This document shows, in pieces, positions 45,335 through 53,540 of a stretch of 64,000 nucleotides of DNA. This DNA comes from Actinomycetota bacterium (GTDB lineage Bacteria > Actinomycetota > Nitriliruptoria > Nitriliruptorales > JAHWKO01). Position numbers and translations under genes: made by a program. Within the stretch, counting starts at the first letter, position 1, and every line of letters starts with the position of its first letter. The stretch spans positions 141,204 to 205,203 of the forward strand of contig JAHWKW010000003.1 in the NCBI GenBank assembly GCA_019347675.1, written 5' to 3'. The notes under the pieces are model-generated. The model was not told the DNA's origin. It did no database searches and saw nothing but the letters and a program-made list of their open reading frames with translations.

Positions 45335-46603
45335 GTGACCGAGACCCACGACGAGGGCTGGGGCGCCACCGTCCGTGGGGGGCGGCGTCGGGGACGACGC
45401 AGCGTGCGGGTCGTCCTGGTGATCGTCGTGCTGGTGGTGCTCGCCGCGGCGGCGACGGGCGTCGGGGCGGCCGTGTACGCCAGCGCGCAGATGCAGCACG
45501 TCGAGGTCGGTGGCCTCGACGGCGCAAGCCGTCCTCTGCACGTGTTGGTCGTGGGTTCCGACAGCCGCGCCGGGCTGACACCTGAGCAGCAGCGTGAACT
45601 CGCGACCGGCGACACCGCCGGCGAACGCGCCGACACGATCTTCCTGATGACCGTCTCCGGCCGGCGCGCGGCGGTGCTCGCCTTCCCCCGGGACCTGTAC
45701 GTCGAGCGCTGCGACGGTTCGACGGGCCGCATCAACGGGGCGTTCGCGATCGGCGGGGCGGACTGCCTGGTGCGCACGGTGCGGGACCTGTCCGACATCC
45801 CGATCGATCACTACCTCGCCGTGCACTTCCTGGGCTTCCGGCACATCGTCGACGCGGTCGGCGGCGTCGACCTCTGCCTCGACCAGCCCATCGCCGACCC
45901 CTTCGCCGGGATCGACCTACCGGCAGGCTGTCAGCGGCTGGACGGCCGACAGGCGCTGGGCTACGTCCGGGTCCGCAAGATCGACAGTGACCTGCAGCGC
46001 ATCGAGCGCCAGCAACAGTTCCTCAAGGCGCTGGCGCAGGAGGTCATCTCGCCGTCGGTGGCGCTGAACCCGCTGCGCCTGTACGAGACGGCCGGGCGGG
46101 TCGGGAACGCCCTCACCGGCGACCAGGGGCTGGGCACGGTCGCGCTGGTTCGGCTGGGGTTCGGCATGCTCGGCGTCGCATCCGGCAGATCGGTGACCCA
46201 CACCGTCCCCGCCACGCCCGCCAACGTCGGCGGTGGCGCTGTGCTGCGGGTGAACGAGGACGAGGCCGAGCAGCTCTTCGAGCGCTTCCGGGACGGTTCG
46301 GTCCTGGCCGAGGCCGCTGGCGGGGCGCAGGTCGACCCGGCCGACGTGGAGGTCAGGGTCCTGAACGGCGCCGGCATCACCGGGCTCGCGGCACGCACCG
46401 CGGATCGGCTGCGCTCCGAAGGCTTCCGCGTCGTCAGCGTCGCTGACGCCTCGCAGCAGGTCGACCGCACGGTGGTGAACCACCCGCGAGGGCGGCGGAC
46501 CCAGGCCGAGGCGGTCGCCCGTGCGCTGGACGGGCGAGGCGAGCTGCGCGAGGACCCGACGGTCGAGACGGTCACGATCGTGCTCGGCCCCGACGCAGCG
46601 TGA
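45335..46603 (+). CDS. LytR-CpsA-Psr (LCP) family protein 1
   Basis: Membrane-anchored enzyme (422 aa) expected to transfer wall glycopolymers onto peptidoglycan. The N-terminal tail is followed by one transmembrane helix (VRVVLVIVVLVVLAAAATGV). The LCP domain has LHVLVVGSDSRAGL, ADTIFLMTV, VLAFPRDLYVERC, GRINGAFAIGG, DAVGGVDLCLDQPI and QALGYVRVRKID followed by RIERQQQFLKAL. The C-terminal 90 residues (DVEVRVLNGAGITGLAARTAD) form a LytR_C domain. GTG 45335 follows GGAGG. A second paralogue is at 55530-56843. Divergent from the CWB2 amidase, fitting a cell-wall locus. Confidence 0.93.
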   Translation: MTETHDEGWGATVRGGRRRGRRSVRVVLVIVVLVVLAAAATGVGAAVYASAQMQHVEVGGLDGASRPLHVLVVGSDSRAGLTPEQQRELATGDTAGERADTIFLMTVSGRRAAVLAFPRDLYVERCDGSTGRINGAFAIGGADCLVRTVRDLSDIPIDHYLAVHFLGFRHIVDAVGGVDLCLDQPIADPFAGIDLPAGCQRLDGRQALGYVRVRKIDSDLQRIERQQQFLKALAQEVISPSVALNPLRLYETAGRVGNALTGDQGLGTVALVRLGFGMLGVASGRSVTHTVPATPANVGGGAVLRVNEDEAEQLFERFRDGSVLAEAAGGAQVDPADVEVRVLNGAGITGLAARTADRLRSEGFRVVSVADASQQVDRTVVNHPRGRRTQAEAVARALDGRGELREDPTVETVTIVLGPDAA

Positions 46604-46615
46604 CTGCGCCGCGCT

Positions 46616-47551
46616 CTAGGGCCGGGGGTCGGGGCGCACGTCCAGCAGCTGCGCGAGCTGCGCGGCGTTGCGTACCCCGTAGTCGCGGTAGCAGTTGTTC
46701 ATGATCGCGTGTGTCTCGCGGGCTTGGACGCTGAGCTGCTGGACGCGGGCTGCCCACTGGGCCAGCTCCTCGGTGGAGTACAGGTAGGCGAACCGCTCCG
46801 CGGCCGTGATGCCCTCCTTCTCCCAGGTCTCGCGGTTGTGGCCGTGGAACCGGATCACCGCCAGGCGGTCCGTGGTCGCGGCGACGACCGGCGGGACGGA
46901 GGTCTCGAAGCCCTGCGGCTCGTCGACGCACACGTAGGCCAGACCCAGCTCCTCCAACAGGTCGAGGGTGCGGTCGGCGTCCGCCCCGTCTATCCACGAA
47001 CGGTGGCGGAACTCGACCGCGAGGTCGTAGTCGGGGAGCCGCTGCGGGAGCTGCGCGAGGTAGTCGCGTGCCGCTCGGCCGGGGCGGAACCACGGCGGGA
47101 ACTGGAAGAACACCGCTCCGAGCTTCCCCGCGGAGTGCAACGGCATCAGCGCCGTGCGGACGTGCTCGAAGGCGCGGTCGACCGCATCCGACGGCAGGTG
47201 CGAGAGGTACACCCGCCGCCTGCCCTGGTGCTCGACAGGCAGGTCGGCGAGGACGTCGTCCCACACCGCATCGGGTGATGCGGGGTGGTGGGTGAGGAGC
47301 GAGAACGCCTTGATGTCCATGCGGAAGTCGTCGGGCGTGCGTTGGGTCCACAGCGCGGCCAGCTCCGCGGTGGGCGGGTAGTAGTAGGTCGCGTCGACCT
47401 CGACCACCTTGAACCGTTCCGCGTAGTAGCGCAGTCGCTCCTCGGCGCTCATCGACCGGCGCGGGTACCAGTCGCTGTCACGGATCAGCGTCCGATCGGT
47501 CCACGAGGCCGTGCCGACGCGGACGTCGCCGTTGGCGCCCCGTCCCGGCAC
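46616..47551 (-). CDS. DUF72 family protein (YecE-like)
   Basis: A 311-aa TIM-barrel protein of the DUF72 family. DVRVGTASWTDRTLI is at the N-terminus. Further blocks are RLRYYAERFKVVEVDATYYY, GAVFFQFPPWF, DYDLAVEFRHRSW, AYVCVDEPQG and AVIRFHGHNRETW, with IMNNCYRDYGVRNAAQL at the end. All are family landmarks. The molecular function is not established. GTG 47551 is preceded by a perfect GGAGGTCGG. It converges with the LCP gene with a 12-bp gap. Confidence 0.9.
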   Translation of the reverse strand: MPGRGANGDVRVGTASWTDRTLIRDSDWYPRRSMSAEERLRYYAERFKVVEVDATYYYPPTAELAALWTQRTPDDFRMDIKAFSLLTHHPASPDAVWDDVLADLPVEHQGRRRVYLSHLPSDAVDRAFEHVRTALMPLHSAGKLGAVFFQFPPWFRPGRAARDYLAQLPQRLPDYDLAVEFRHRSWIDGADADRTLDLLEELGLAYVCVDEPQGFETSVPPVVAATTDRLAVIRFHGHNRETWEKEGITAAERFAYLYSTEELAQWAARVQQLSVQARETHAIMNNCYRDYGVRNAAQLAQLLDVRPDPRP

Positions 47552-47632
47552 CCGACCTCCTTCACGGCCGCCGCCATCCTCGCACACCGGGCGTACCATG
47601 CGGTGCCGGCCACGTGAGCGAGGAGACCGTCG

Positions 47633-48673
47633 GTGCCGCGGCGCAGCTACGGCCGGTTCGACGACCGGCCGCACGACTACGACGCGGTCCTGTACCTGTC
47701 GTTCGGCGGGCCCGAGGCGCCCGAGGACGTCATCCCGTTCCTCGAACGGGTGATCCGCGGCCGCAACGTCCCACGCGCGCGTCTCGACGAGGTCGCCGAG
47801 CACTATTACCTCTTCGGCGGCGTCAGCCCGCTGAACGCACACAACCGGGCTGTGATCGCAGCCCTGCGTGAAGAGCTGGCGAACCGGGGCCCCGATCTGC
47901 CGGTGTACTGGGGCAACCGCAACTGGCATCCGTTGGTGGGCGACACGGTCGGTCGCATGCGTGACGACGGCGTTCGTCGTGCCGTGTGCTTCATCACATC
48001 CGCCTACAGCTCGTACTCCAGCTGCCGCCAGTACCGCGAGGACATCGCCCGTGCCCGGGCCGAGGTCGGGGCCGACGCCCCGGAGATCGACCCGATCCGC
48101 CCGTTCTACAACCACCCGGGGTTCATCGAGCCCCAGGCACGGAAGGTGAACGTCGCGCTGCACGCCATCCCCGATCACCGCCGCGCCGCCGCTCATCTGA
48201 GCTTCACCGCGCACAGCATCCCGGTCACGATGGCCGAGGCCAGCGACTACCAGGCCCAGCTGGAGGAGGCGTGCAGCCTCGTGGCCGGACGCGTCGGCGG
48301 CGACCATCCCTGGGCGCTCGTGTGGCAGAGCCGCAGTGGCCCGCCGGAGGTCCCGTGGCTGGAGCCCGACATCATCGACCACCTCGACAGCCTGCATGCT
48401 GCTGACATCACCGACGTGGTGGTCGTCCCGATCGGGTTCGTCAGCGATCATCTCGAGGTCCGCTTCGATCTCGACGTCGAGGCGGCTGCCCACGCGGCGT
48501 CGGTCGGCCTGCACCGCGTGCGTGCGGACACCGTCGGCGCCGACCCCACGTACGTCCGGATGATCCGCGACCTGATCGTCGAGCGTTCGGCCGCGCAACC
48601 GCACCGTCCCGCCCTCGGCGCTCGGGGGCCATGTCACGACGTGTGCGGCACCGGCTGCTGTGTCCCGACGTGA
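47633..48673 (+). CDS. hemH: Ferrochelatase with C-terminal [2Fe-2S]-type cysteine tail
   Basis: Inserts Fe2+ into a porphyrin; in actinobacteria the substrate is usually coproporphyrin III (CpfC). The 346-aa protein has YDAVLYLSFGGPEAPEDVIP, YYLFGGVSPLNAHNRA, VCFITSAYSSYSSCRQYRED, LSFTAHSIPVTMAEASDYQ with the metal-site His, and VVVPIGFVSDHLEVRFDLD with the catalytic acidic block. The last residues CHDVCGTGCC hold cysteines that, with an internal one, ligate the [2Fe-2S] cluster known from actinobacterial ferrochelatases. GTG 47633 follows GAGGAG. No other haem gene is adjacent except hemD in the B12 operon. Confidence 0.94.
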   Translation: MPRRSYGRFDDRPHDYDAVLYLSFGGPEAPEDVIPFLERVIRGRNVPRARLDEVAEHYYLFGGVSPLNAHNRAVIAALREELANRGPDLPVYWGNRNWHPLVGDTVGRMRDDGVRRAVCFITSAYSSYSSCRQYREDIARARAEVGADAPEIDPIRPFYNHPGFIEPQARKVNVALHAIPDHRRAAAHLSFTAHSIPVTMAEASDYQAQLEEACSLVAGRVGGDHPWALVWQSRSGPPEVPWLEPDIIDHLDSLHAADITDVVVVPIGFVSDHLEVRFDLDVEAAAHAASVGLHRVRADTVGADPTYVRMIRDLIVERSAAQPHRPALGARGPCHDVCGTGCCVPT

Positions 48674-48743
48674 CGTGCGGGGAGCCGCCACGGGCGGCTC
48701 CCGGCGCATAGGCTCGGTGGGAGCCGGCCGAGCGAGGAGCCGC

Positions 48744-49736
48744 GTGGAGCACGACCCCACAGCCCATACACACATCCTCGTGCGCGGCACGAAGACCGGG
48801 CTGCCCTACTCCAAGGGCCTGCTGGCCACGTCGGTGCAGGCCACGGGCCTGGCCCCCGCCCGCGCCTACGGCGTCGCCGAACGCGTGGAGAACGTCCTGC
48901 GCGACAGCGGCACGCGGGAGGTCAGCGTCGAGGAGCTGCGCCAGGTCGCCGTCCAGGTGCTGCGCGACACCGTCAGTGAGAAGGCCGCTGACCGCTACCT
49001 GCGCTGGCAGCGCGCCCAGGAGCGCCAGCTTCCGCTGATCGTACTGATCGGCGGCGCCACGGGAGTGGGCAAGTCGACCGTGGCGACGCACTTGGCCAGC
49101 CGTCTGGCGATGACCCGCATCGTGTCGACCGACGCCATCCGGGAGGTGATGCGCAGCACGATCAGCGAGGAGCTGATGCCGTCGCTGCACGTGTCGTCGT
49201 TCGAGGCCGTCGATGCGGTCCCGCCGGCGGTGTCCGTCGTCAAGGAACCGCTGATCGCCGGGTTCCTGCGGCAGGTCCAGGCCGTCTCGGTGGGGATCCG
49301 CCACCTGGTCGAGCGCGACGCCCTCGAACGCACCGACATGATCGTGGAGGGCGTGCACATCCTGCCGGGGATGATCACCGCGTCTCAGGTCGAGGACGCC
49401 GCCGTGGTCCAGGTGGTCTTGACCGTCGATGACTCCGATGTGCATCGCTCGCACCTGTCGGGTCGATCACAGCAAGCGCCCGACCGTCCCCGTGAGCGGT
49501 ACCTGGAACGCTTCGAGGAGATCCGCGAGATCCAGGACGAGGTGGTCCGGCGCGCCGAAGCCGCCGGTGTCCCGATGGTGCGGTCCTACGCGCTGGACGC
49601 GACGGTCGACGAGGTCCACGGGCTCGTGGTCGACGCGGTGCTGCAGCGCCAGGGCGAAGCGATCCCCGACGTCACCGCCACGCCCCGCGGGGAGGTCCTC
49701 AGCGGCGCGCGCGGTGACGCCGGTCGGCGAGGCTGA
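48744..49736 (+). CDS. 2-phosphoglycerate kinase with ATP-cone
   Basis: A 330-aa P-loop kinase. Residues 10-90 form an ATP-cone (THILVRGTKTGLPYSKGLLA, VQATGLAPARAYGVAERVE). The kinase domain follows with Walker A LIGGATGVGKSTVATHLASR and IVSTDAIREVMR, then DMIVEGVHILPGM. This architecture is that of the methanogen 2-phosphoglycerate kinase, which makes 2,3-diphosphoglycerate as the precursor of cyclic 2,3-diphosphoglycerate. The cognate synthetase homologue lies directly downstream on the opposite strand, and their 3' ends overlap by 38 bp. GTG 48744 follows GAGGAGCC. Confident on family; the product in this organism is inferred. Confidence 0.85.
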   Translation: MEHDPTAHTHILVRGTKTGLPYSKGLLATSVQATGLAPARAYGVAERVENVLRDSGTREVSVEELRQVAVQVLRDTVSEKAADRYLRWQRAQERQLPLIVLIGGATGVGKSTVATHLASRLAMTRIVSTDAIREVMRSTISEELMPSLHVSSFEAVDAVPPAVSVVKEPLIAGFLRQVQAVSVGIRHLVERDALERTDMIVEGVHILPGMITASQVEDAAVVQVVLTVDDSDVHRSHLSGRSQQAPDRPRERYLERFEEIREIQDEVVRRAEAAGVPMVRSYALDATVDEVHGLVVDAVLQRQGEAIPDVTATPRGEVLSGARGDAGRRG

Positions 49737-51108
49737 GCAGCCGGTCGAAGGCCCCCTCCAGAGCATCGACGTCGACGCCACGGACCGGCTCGGGACGGTT
49801 GTCGCAGAAGACGACGTCGGTTCCCTGGTCACGGGCGGTGCGCACGACGACGTCCACCGCCGCCGCCTTCAACTCGGTGACCAGCGCATCGTGTGCCGGC
49901 GCATGCGAGAGATCGTCGAGGAGGGCCGGCCGGTCGGCGAGGTTCTGGCTGGCCCCCACCACCGTCGCGCCGAAGCGCTCCTCCAGGGTCTTCGTCAGAC
50001 GGTCGGCCGCACGACCGCGGGCGGTGCTCACGACGAACACCCGCCGACCGGAGACGTCACCCAGGGGGTGGGGTCGCAGGTCGGTGAGAACGGGTTCGGG
50101 GACCGGCTGATCGTCACGGCGCGGTAGCTCGTTCAGCAGCTCGCGGACCGACCGCACGAGCGTCTTGAGGTGGGCGTCGTCGGCGTCCTCACCGGCGAAG
50201 CTGATCAGGACCGCATCCGCCAGGACGAACCGCAGTGGCAGCGACGACAGCAACTGCCCCGGGTCCTCGTCGGCGGGGACGATCAGCGCCGTGGCGTCGG
50301 CTGCACACGGCGGCAAGGCCGAACCGGAGCCCTCCAAGACGGTCAGGTCGCCGGGCTGCTCCTCGGACCGGGTCACGCCGGCGGCCACGTTGGACAGCGC
50401 GACCTCGCCGGCAGGGCCGTCGCCGACGCGGTAGCAGCCGATGCTCGCGGCACCGGTCGTCACGGCGTCCTCGTAGAAGTCGCTGGCGGCGTGCCCACCC
50501 GCTTCGACGACCTCCAGCAGCCGGTCGGGGTTGAGCGCTTCCCCGGCGGGGATGACGGTCGGTTCGGGCGGCCCGCCCCGCCCCATGGCCACCACCACCG
50601 GTGTGCGGCCGCGTCGCTGGGCGTGGCGAACGAACGCTCCCGACATGGCGGTCTTCCCGGTCCGCTTGCCCGTCGCCACGACCGCGACGGTCGGCCGGGT
50701 GGTGAGCGACGGCAGGTCCGGCGGCGTGTAACGCACCCCCGGAGAGTCGTACGGGACGCCCGCCGCCAGAGCGATCGCTGCCAGCCGCAGCCGGCGGGGC
50801 GCCTCGACCACCGGCGGACCCGACAGGTCGACCACGACGTCAGGTCCGGTGTCGCGCAGGATCTTCAGCAGCTCGTGCTCGGCCGACGCCGGCCAGCGGG
50901 CCGGCACACCGAGGTCGGGGGGCACGCCCGGCTCGTCGAGCTTCTCGCCGCCGCCGAGCACGACCACCTGGACCGGTTCGATCCCGTCGTCGGCCAGCCG
51001 CGTCAGGGCTCGACGCAGGACGGGCGGGTGGTGCTCCCCGTCGACCAGCACCACAGCGCGGGCGCCACCCGCCGGACGGTCGCCGTACATCCCGCTGCGG
51101 TCGGCCAC
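49699..51108 (-). CDS. Cyclic 2,3-diphosphoglycerate synthetase-like protein
   Basis: A 469-aa protein resembling methanogen cyclic 2,3-diphosphoglycerate synthetase. The N-terminal domain is ARAVVLVDGEHHPPVLRRAL, VVVLGGGEKLDEPG and DVVVDLSGPPVVEA. A P-loop domain follows with TVAVVATGKRTGKTAMSGAF and VVAMGRGGPPEP, then LTVLEGSGSALPP. The methanogen enzyme closes 2,3-diphosphoglycerate into an intramolecular anhydride using ATP. It is the third gene after two phosphoesterase genes on the minus strand (1-bp gap). GTG 51108 lacks a clear Shine-Dalgarno; ATG 51090 is an alternative. Cyclic product in this organism is inferred from the pairing with the kinase. Confidence 0.8.
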   Translation of the reverse strand: MADRSGMYGDRPAGGARAVVLVDGEHHPPVLRRALTRLADDGIEPVQVVVLGGGEKLDEPGVPPDLGVPARWPASAEHELLKILRDTGPDVVVDLSGPPVVEAPRRLRLAAIALAAGVPYDSPGVRYTPPDLPSLTTRPTVAVVATGKRTGKTAMSGAFVRHAQRRGRTPVVVAMGRGGPPEPTVIPAGEALNPDRLLEVVEAGGHAASDFYEDAVTTGAASIGCYRVGDGPAGEVALSNVAAGVTRSEEQPGDLTVLEGSGSALPPCAADATALIVPADEDPGQLLSSLPLRFVLADAVLISFAGEDADDAHLKTLVRSVRELLNELPRRDDQPVPEPVLTDLRPHPLGDVSGRRVFVVSTARGRAADRLTKTLEERFGATVVGASQNLADRPALLDDLSHAPAHDALVTELKAAAVDVVVRTARDQGTDVVFCDNRPEPVRGVDVDALEGAFDRLLSLADRRHRARR

Positions 51109-51109
51109 G

Positions 51110-51961
51110 TCAGTCGACCGGCAGGTGGTTGGAGGCGAAGAAACGATCGGTGACGAAGAACGCCTCCTGGACGATCCGCTGGGTGATGCGGCTGCGGATG
51201 ACGGCGAGCTGTCGGCGTCCGTCGGTGTAGTGAACGAACACCTTGATGCTCGAGGCGTCCACCACCAGCTCGTTCCATGACGGGGGGATCGTTCCCCTCA
51301 CGCGCCGCGTCGACGCCGTCCCACAGTTGGCCACCAGCGTGCCGTTGAGGCCCCAGAAGAACGGGACGTGCTTGTGTCCGGACAGGACCAGGTCGACGTC
51401 TCCGAGCTCGGTGAGGACCGCGAGGACGTCGCCGGCGTCCTGGATGACGTTGGCTTCTCGCCCGGCACCGGGGATCGCGACCAGGTGGTGATGCAGCACG
51501 AAGACGTTGAAGTCGTCGGGGTGGGTGAAACCCTCACGCACCCAGTCGTACCACTCCCGACCGATCCGGCCTCCCTCGAGGTCGGGCTCCGACGAGTCGG
51601 CCCCGAGGACCGTGATGCCACCGGTCCCCAGCCGCTCGGCTCGCTCACCGTCGAGCTCGATACGGCGACGGGTGAAGCGGTCGCCGAAGCGCCGTTCGAA
51701 GTGCACGTACCCCACGTTCCGCGAATCGTGGTTGCCGGGCACCACCACCGTCGGCGCGTCGAGGCGTTCGAGGGCCGTGGCCGCCTCGTCGTACTCCCAG
51801 TCGTAGCCCCCGGCGGTCAGGTCGCCGGCGACCACGACCAGGTCCGGACCGACGTCGCGGATCCCCGTCACGGTGGAGCGCAGCAGCCCGGGGTCGTACG
51901 CGGTGTCACCGCAGTGGATGCTTCCCAGGTGGCAGATGCGCAGCGGCCGCGCGGCGGACAC
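51110..51961 (-). CDS. CpdA-like metallophosphoesterase paralogue with altered motif I
   Basis: A 283-aa calcineurin-like phosphoesterase, a paralogue of the gene just upstream, with co-linear motifs: VVVAGDLTAGGYDWEYDEAA, TVVVPGNHDSRNVGYVHFE, VFVLHHHLVAIPG and LVLSGHKHVPFFWG. Motif I reads ICHLGSIHCG, so the aspartate of the usual DxH is Ser, which would remove one metal ligand. It may be a weak or regulatory homologue. GTG 51961 follows AAGGAGG. It is 11 bp after the upstream paralogue and 1 bp before the cyclic-diphosphoglycerate synthetase gene. Confidence 0.87.
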   Translation of the reverse strand: MSAARPLRICHLGSIHCGDTAYDPGLLRSTVTGIRDVGPDLVVVAGDLTAGGYDWEYDEAATALERLDAPTVVVPGNHDSRNVGYVHFERRFGDRFTRRRIELDGERAERLGTGGITVLGADSSEPDLEGGRIGREWYDWVREGFTHPDDFNVFVLHHHLVAIPGAGREANVIQDAGDVLAVLTELGDVDLVLSGHKHVPFFWGLNGTLVANCGTASTRRVRGTIPPSWNELVVDASSIKVFVHYTDGRRQLAVIRSRITQRIVQEAFFVTDRFFASNHLPVD

Positions 51962-51972
51962 GTTGGCCTCCT

Positions 51973-52833
51973 TCACCCGGCAGGGACGGCGTCGACGCGG
52001 TTGTCGGCACGGAAGTCGTCGGTGACGTAGAACGATTCGCGGATCGCCGAACGGTTGGCGCGGCTGCGGATCACCGACAGTTCCCGGCGACCGTCGTCGT
52101 AGTGCAGGTGCACCTTGATCGTCGCGGCGTCGATCGTGATCTCGTTCCACGACGGCGGGGTGAGCCCTCTGACCCGACGCGTCGAGGTCGTGCCGGAGTT
52201 GCAGATCAGCATCCCGTTCAGGCCCCAGAAGAAGGGAACGTGCTTGTGGCCACACATCACCAGATCGAGTTGGAGCCGGGTCAACACGTCCAGCACGTCG
52301 CCCGCGTCGCTGATCGTGTTGCGTTCCCGCCCCGTTCCGGGGATGGAGACCAGGTGGTGGTGCAAGACCAGGATCTTGATGTCGTCGGGCTCGACGTACT
52401 GCTCACCGATCCAGTCGTACCACTCGCGTCCGATCCGTCCGTCGTTGAGATCCGGTTCGGAGGAGTCTAGACCGACGATCGTGACCCCCGTCGCGTTGAT
52501 GCGCTCGGCGCGGTCGGGGTCGAAGGTCATCCGCCGCCGGAAGTGACGGTCGCCGAAGAACCGCTCGAAGTGCAGGTACCCGAGGTTGCGGGCGTCGTGG
52601 TTGCCGGGCACCACCACGGTGGGAGCCTCGAAGCGCTCGAACCACTCGGCTGCGTCCTCGTACTCCCACTGGTACCCCCCGGAGGTGATGTCGCCGGCGA
52701 TGATGACCACGTCGGGGAGGAGGCTGTTGACATCCCGCACGCACCGCTCCATCAGCGACGCATCGAAGGTGGGGGTGCCGCAGTGCACGTCGCTGATCTG
52801 GACGACGCGGAACGGGACCTGCATGATGGACAC
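51973..52833 (-). CDS. CpdA-like metallophosphoesterase
   Basis: A 286-aa cytosolic calcineurin-like phosphoesterase. All metal-site motifs are intact: VVQISDVHCGTPTFD (motif I Asp and His), VVIIAGDITSGGYQWEYED, TVVVPGNHDARNLGYLHFE, ILVLHHHLVSIPG and LVMCGHKHVPFFWG. CpdA enzymes hydrolyse cyclic nucleotides. The gene diverges from a cyclic-nucleotide-binding-domain gene by 115 bp and heads a unit ending in the cyclic diphosphoglycerate synthetase homologue, so the substrate may be a cyclic phosphate. GTG 52833 follows AAGGAG; ATG 52824 is an alternative. Confidence 0.88.
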   Translation of the reverse strand: MSIMQVPFRVVQISDVHCGTPTFDASLMERCVRDVNSLLPDVVIIAGDITSGGYQWEYEDAAEWFERFEAPTVVVPGNHDARNLGYLHFERFFGDRHFRRRMTFDPDRAERINATGVTIVGLDSSEPDLNDGRIGREWYDWIGEQYVEPDDIKILVLHHHLVSIPGTGRERNTISDAGDVLDVLTRLQLDLVMCGHKHVPFFWGLNGMLICNSGTTSTRRVRGLTPPSWNEITIDAATIKVHLHYDDGRRELSVIRSRANRSAIRESFYVTDDFRADNRVDAVPAG

Positions 52834-52948
52834 GGCAACTCCTTCCCATGGTCGGTCCGCAGTCCAGGGTAGGCACCCCGCTCGGTTCCGGCCGTGACCC
52901 ACGTCCTGGCGGGTGCGTTTAGCCTGCAACCGTTGAGGGAGGTGGAAT

Positions 52949-53509
52949 GTGAGCGGTCCGATGACGCACAGCCTGGTCCGGACGTTGAGGGAGGTCGCCG
53001 ACTTCTCGGCGTTCCCCGACGATGCGCTGGTGGAGGCGGTGGGGGCGTCGGCGAACCTGTTGTGGCCGTCCGGTCGCGTCGTGTTTGACGAGGGCGGGCC
53101 AGCCCAAGCGGTCTACGTCGTCCTCCGTGGTCGGGTCCGGATCCGGACCGACGACGCCGAGACGCTGGCCGAACTGGGTCCCGGCGCCTACTTCGGCGAG
53201 CAGGCGGTGCTGCTGCGCACCACCCACTCAGCCAGGGCGGAGGCGGTGGAGGACTCGGAGTTGATGGTGATCCCCAAGTCGTCGTTCGAGTCGCTCCTGG
53301 ACGCCGCCCCGGAAGTCGCAGCCGGGTTCCGCCGTCGGCTGGAGCAGCGCCTGGCGGAACGTCGCGACCGGCCCGGTGAGTCGCCCAGCGCCGACGTTGG
53401 TTCCGAGGGCGACACCGATGCCGGGTCTGAGGGCGACACCGATGCCGGGTCTGAGGGCGGCACCGATGCCGGGTCTGAGGGCGGCACCGATGCCGGGTCT
53501 GAGGACTGA
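52949..53509 (+). CDS. Cyclic nucleotide-binding domain protein with acidic repeat tail
   Basis: A 186-aa protein. Residues 10-125 are a cNMP-binding (CAP_ED) domain: LREVADFSAFPDDALVEAVG, RVVFDEGGPAQAVYVVLRGR and LAELGPGAYFGEQAVLLRTT. The last forms the phosphate-binding cassette (FGEQA plus a following Thr/Ser, where FGExA-R is usual). There is no DNA-binding domain. Residues 145-186 are four GSEGDTDA or GSEGGTDA repeats. It may act as a sensor subunit for an unknown partner. GTG 52949 follows GGAGG. It diverges from the phosphoesterase pair and precedes the comB-like gene by 31 bp. Confidence 0.85.
   Translation: MSGPMTHSLVRTLREVADFSAFPDDALVEAVGASANLLWPSGRVVFDEGGPAQAVYVVLRGRVRIRTDDAETLAELGPGAYFGEQAVLLRTTHSARAEAVEDSELMVIPKSSFESLLDAAPEVAAGFRRRLEQRLAERRDRPGESPSADVGSEGDTDAGSEGDTDAGSEGGTDAGSEGGTDAGSED
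53399..53494 (+). repeat. 24-bp coding repeat, four copies plus a partial
   Basis: Four 24-bp units code for GSEG[DG]TDA at the C-terminus of the cyclic-nucleotide-binding protein, with a partial fifth (GSED) before the stop. The period keeps the frame. Confidence 0.9.
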
Positions 53510-53540
53510 CGGGCGCCGGGCCGCTGGTGAGGGCTGCACG

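Noticed and set aside
53376..53540. N-terminal extension of the ComB-like protein with MPGLRA repeats
   Set aside because: It is the other-frame reading of the GSEG repeats of the upstream gene; GTG 53541 has its own Shine-Dalgarno.
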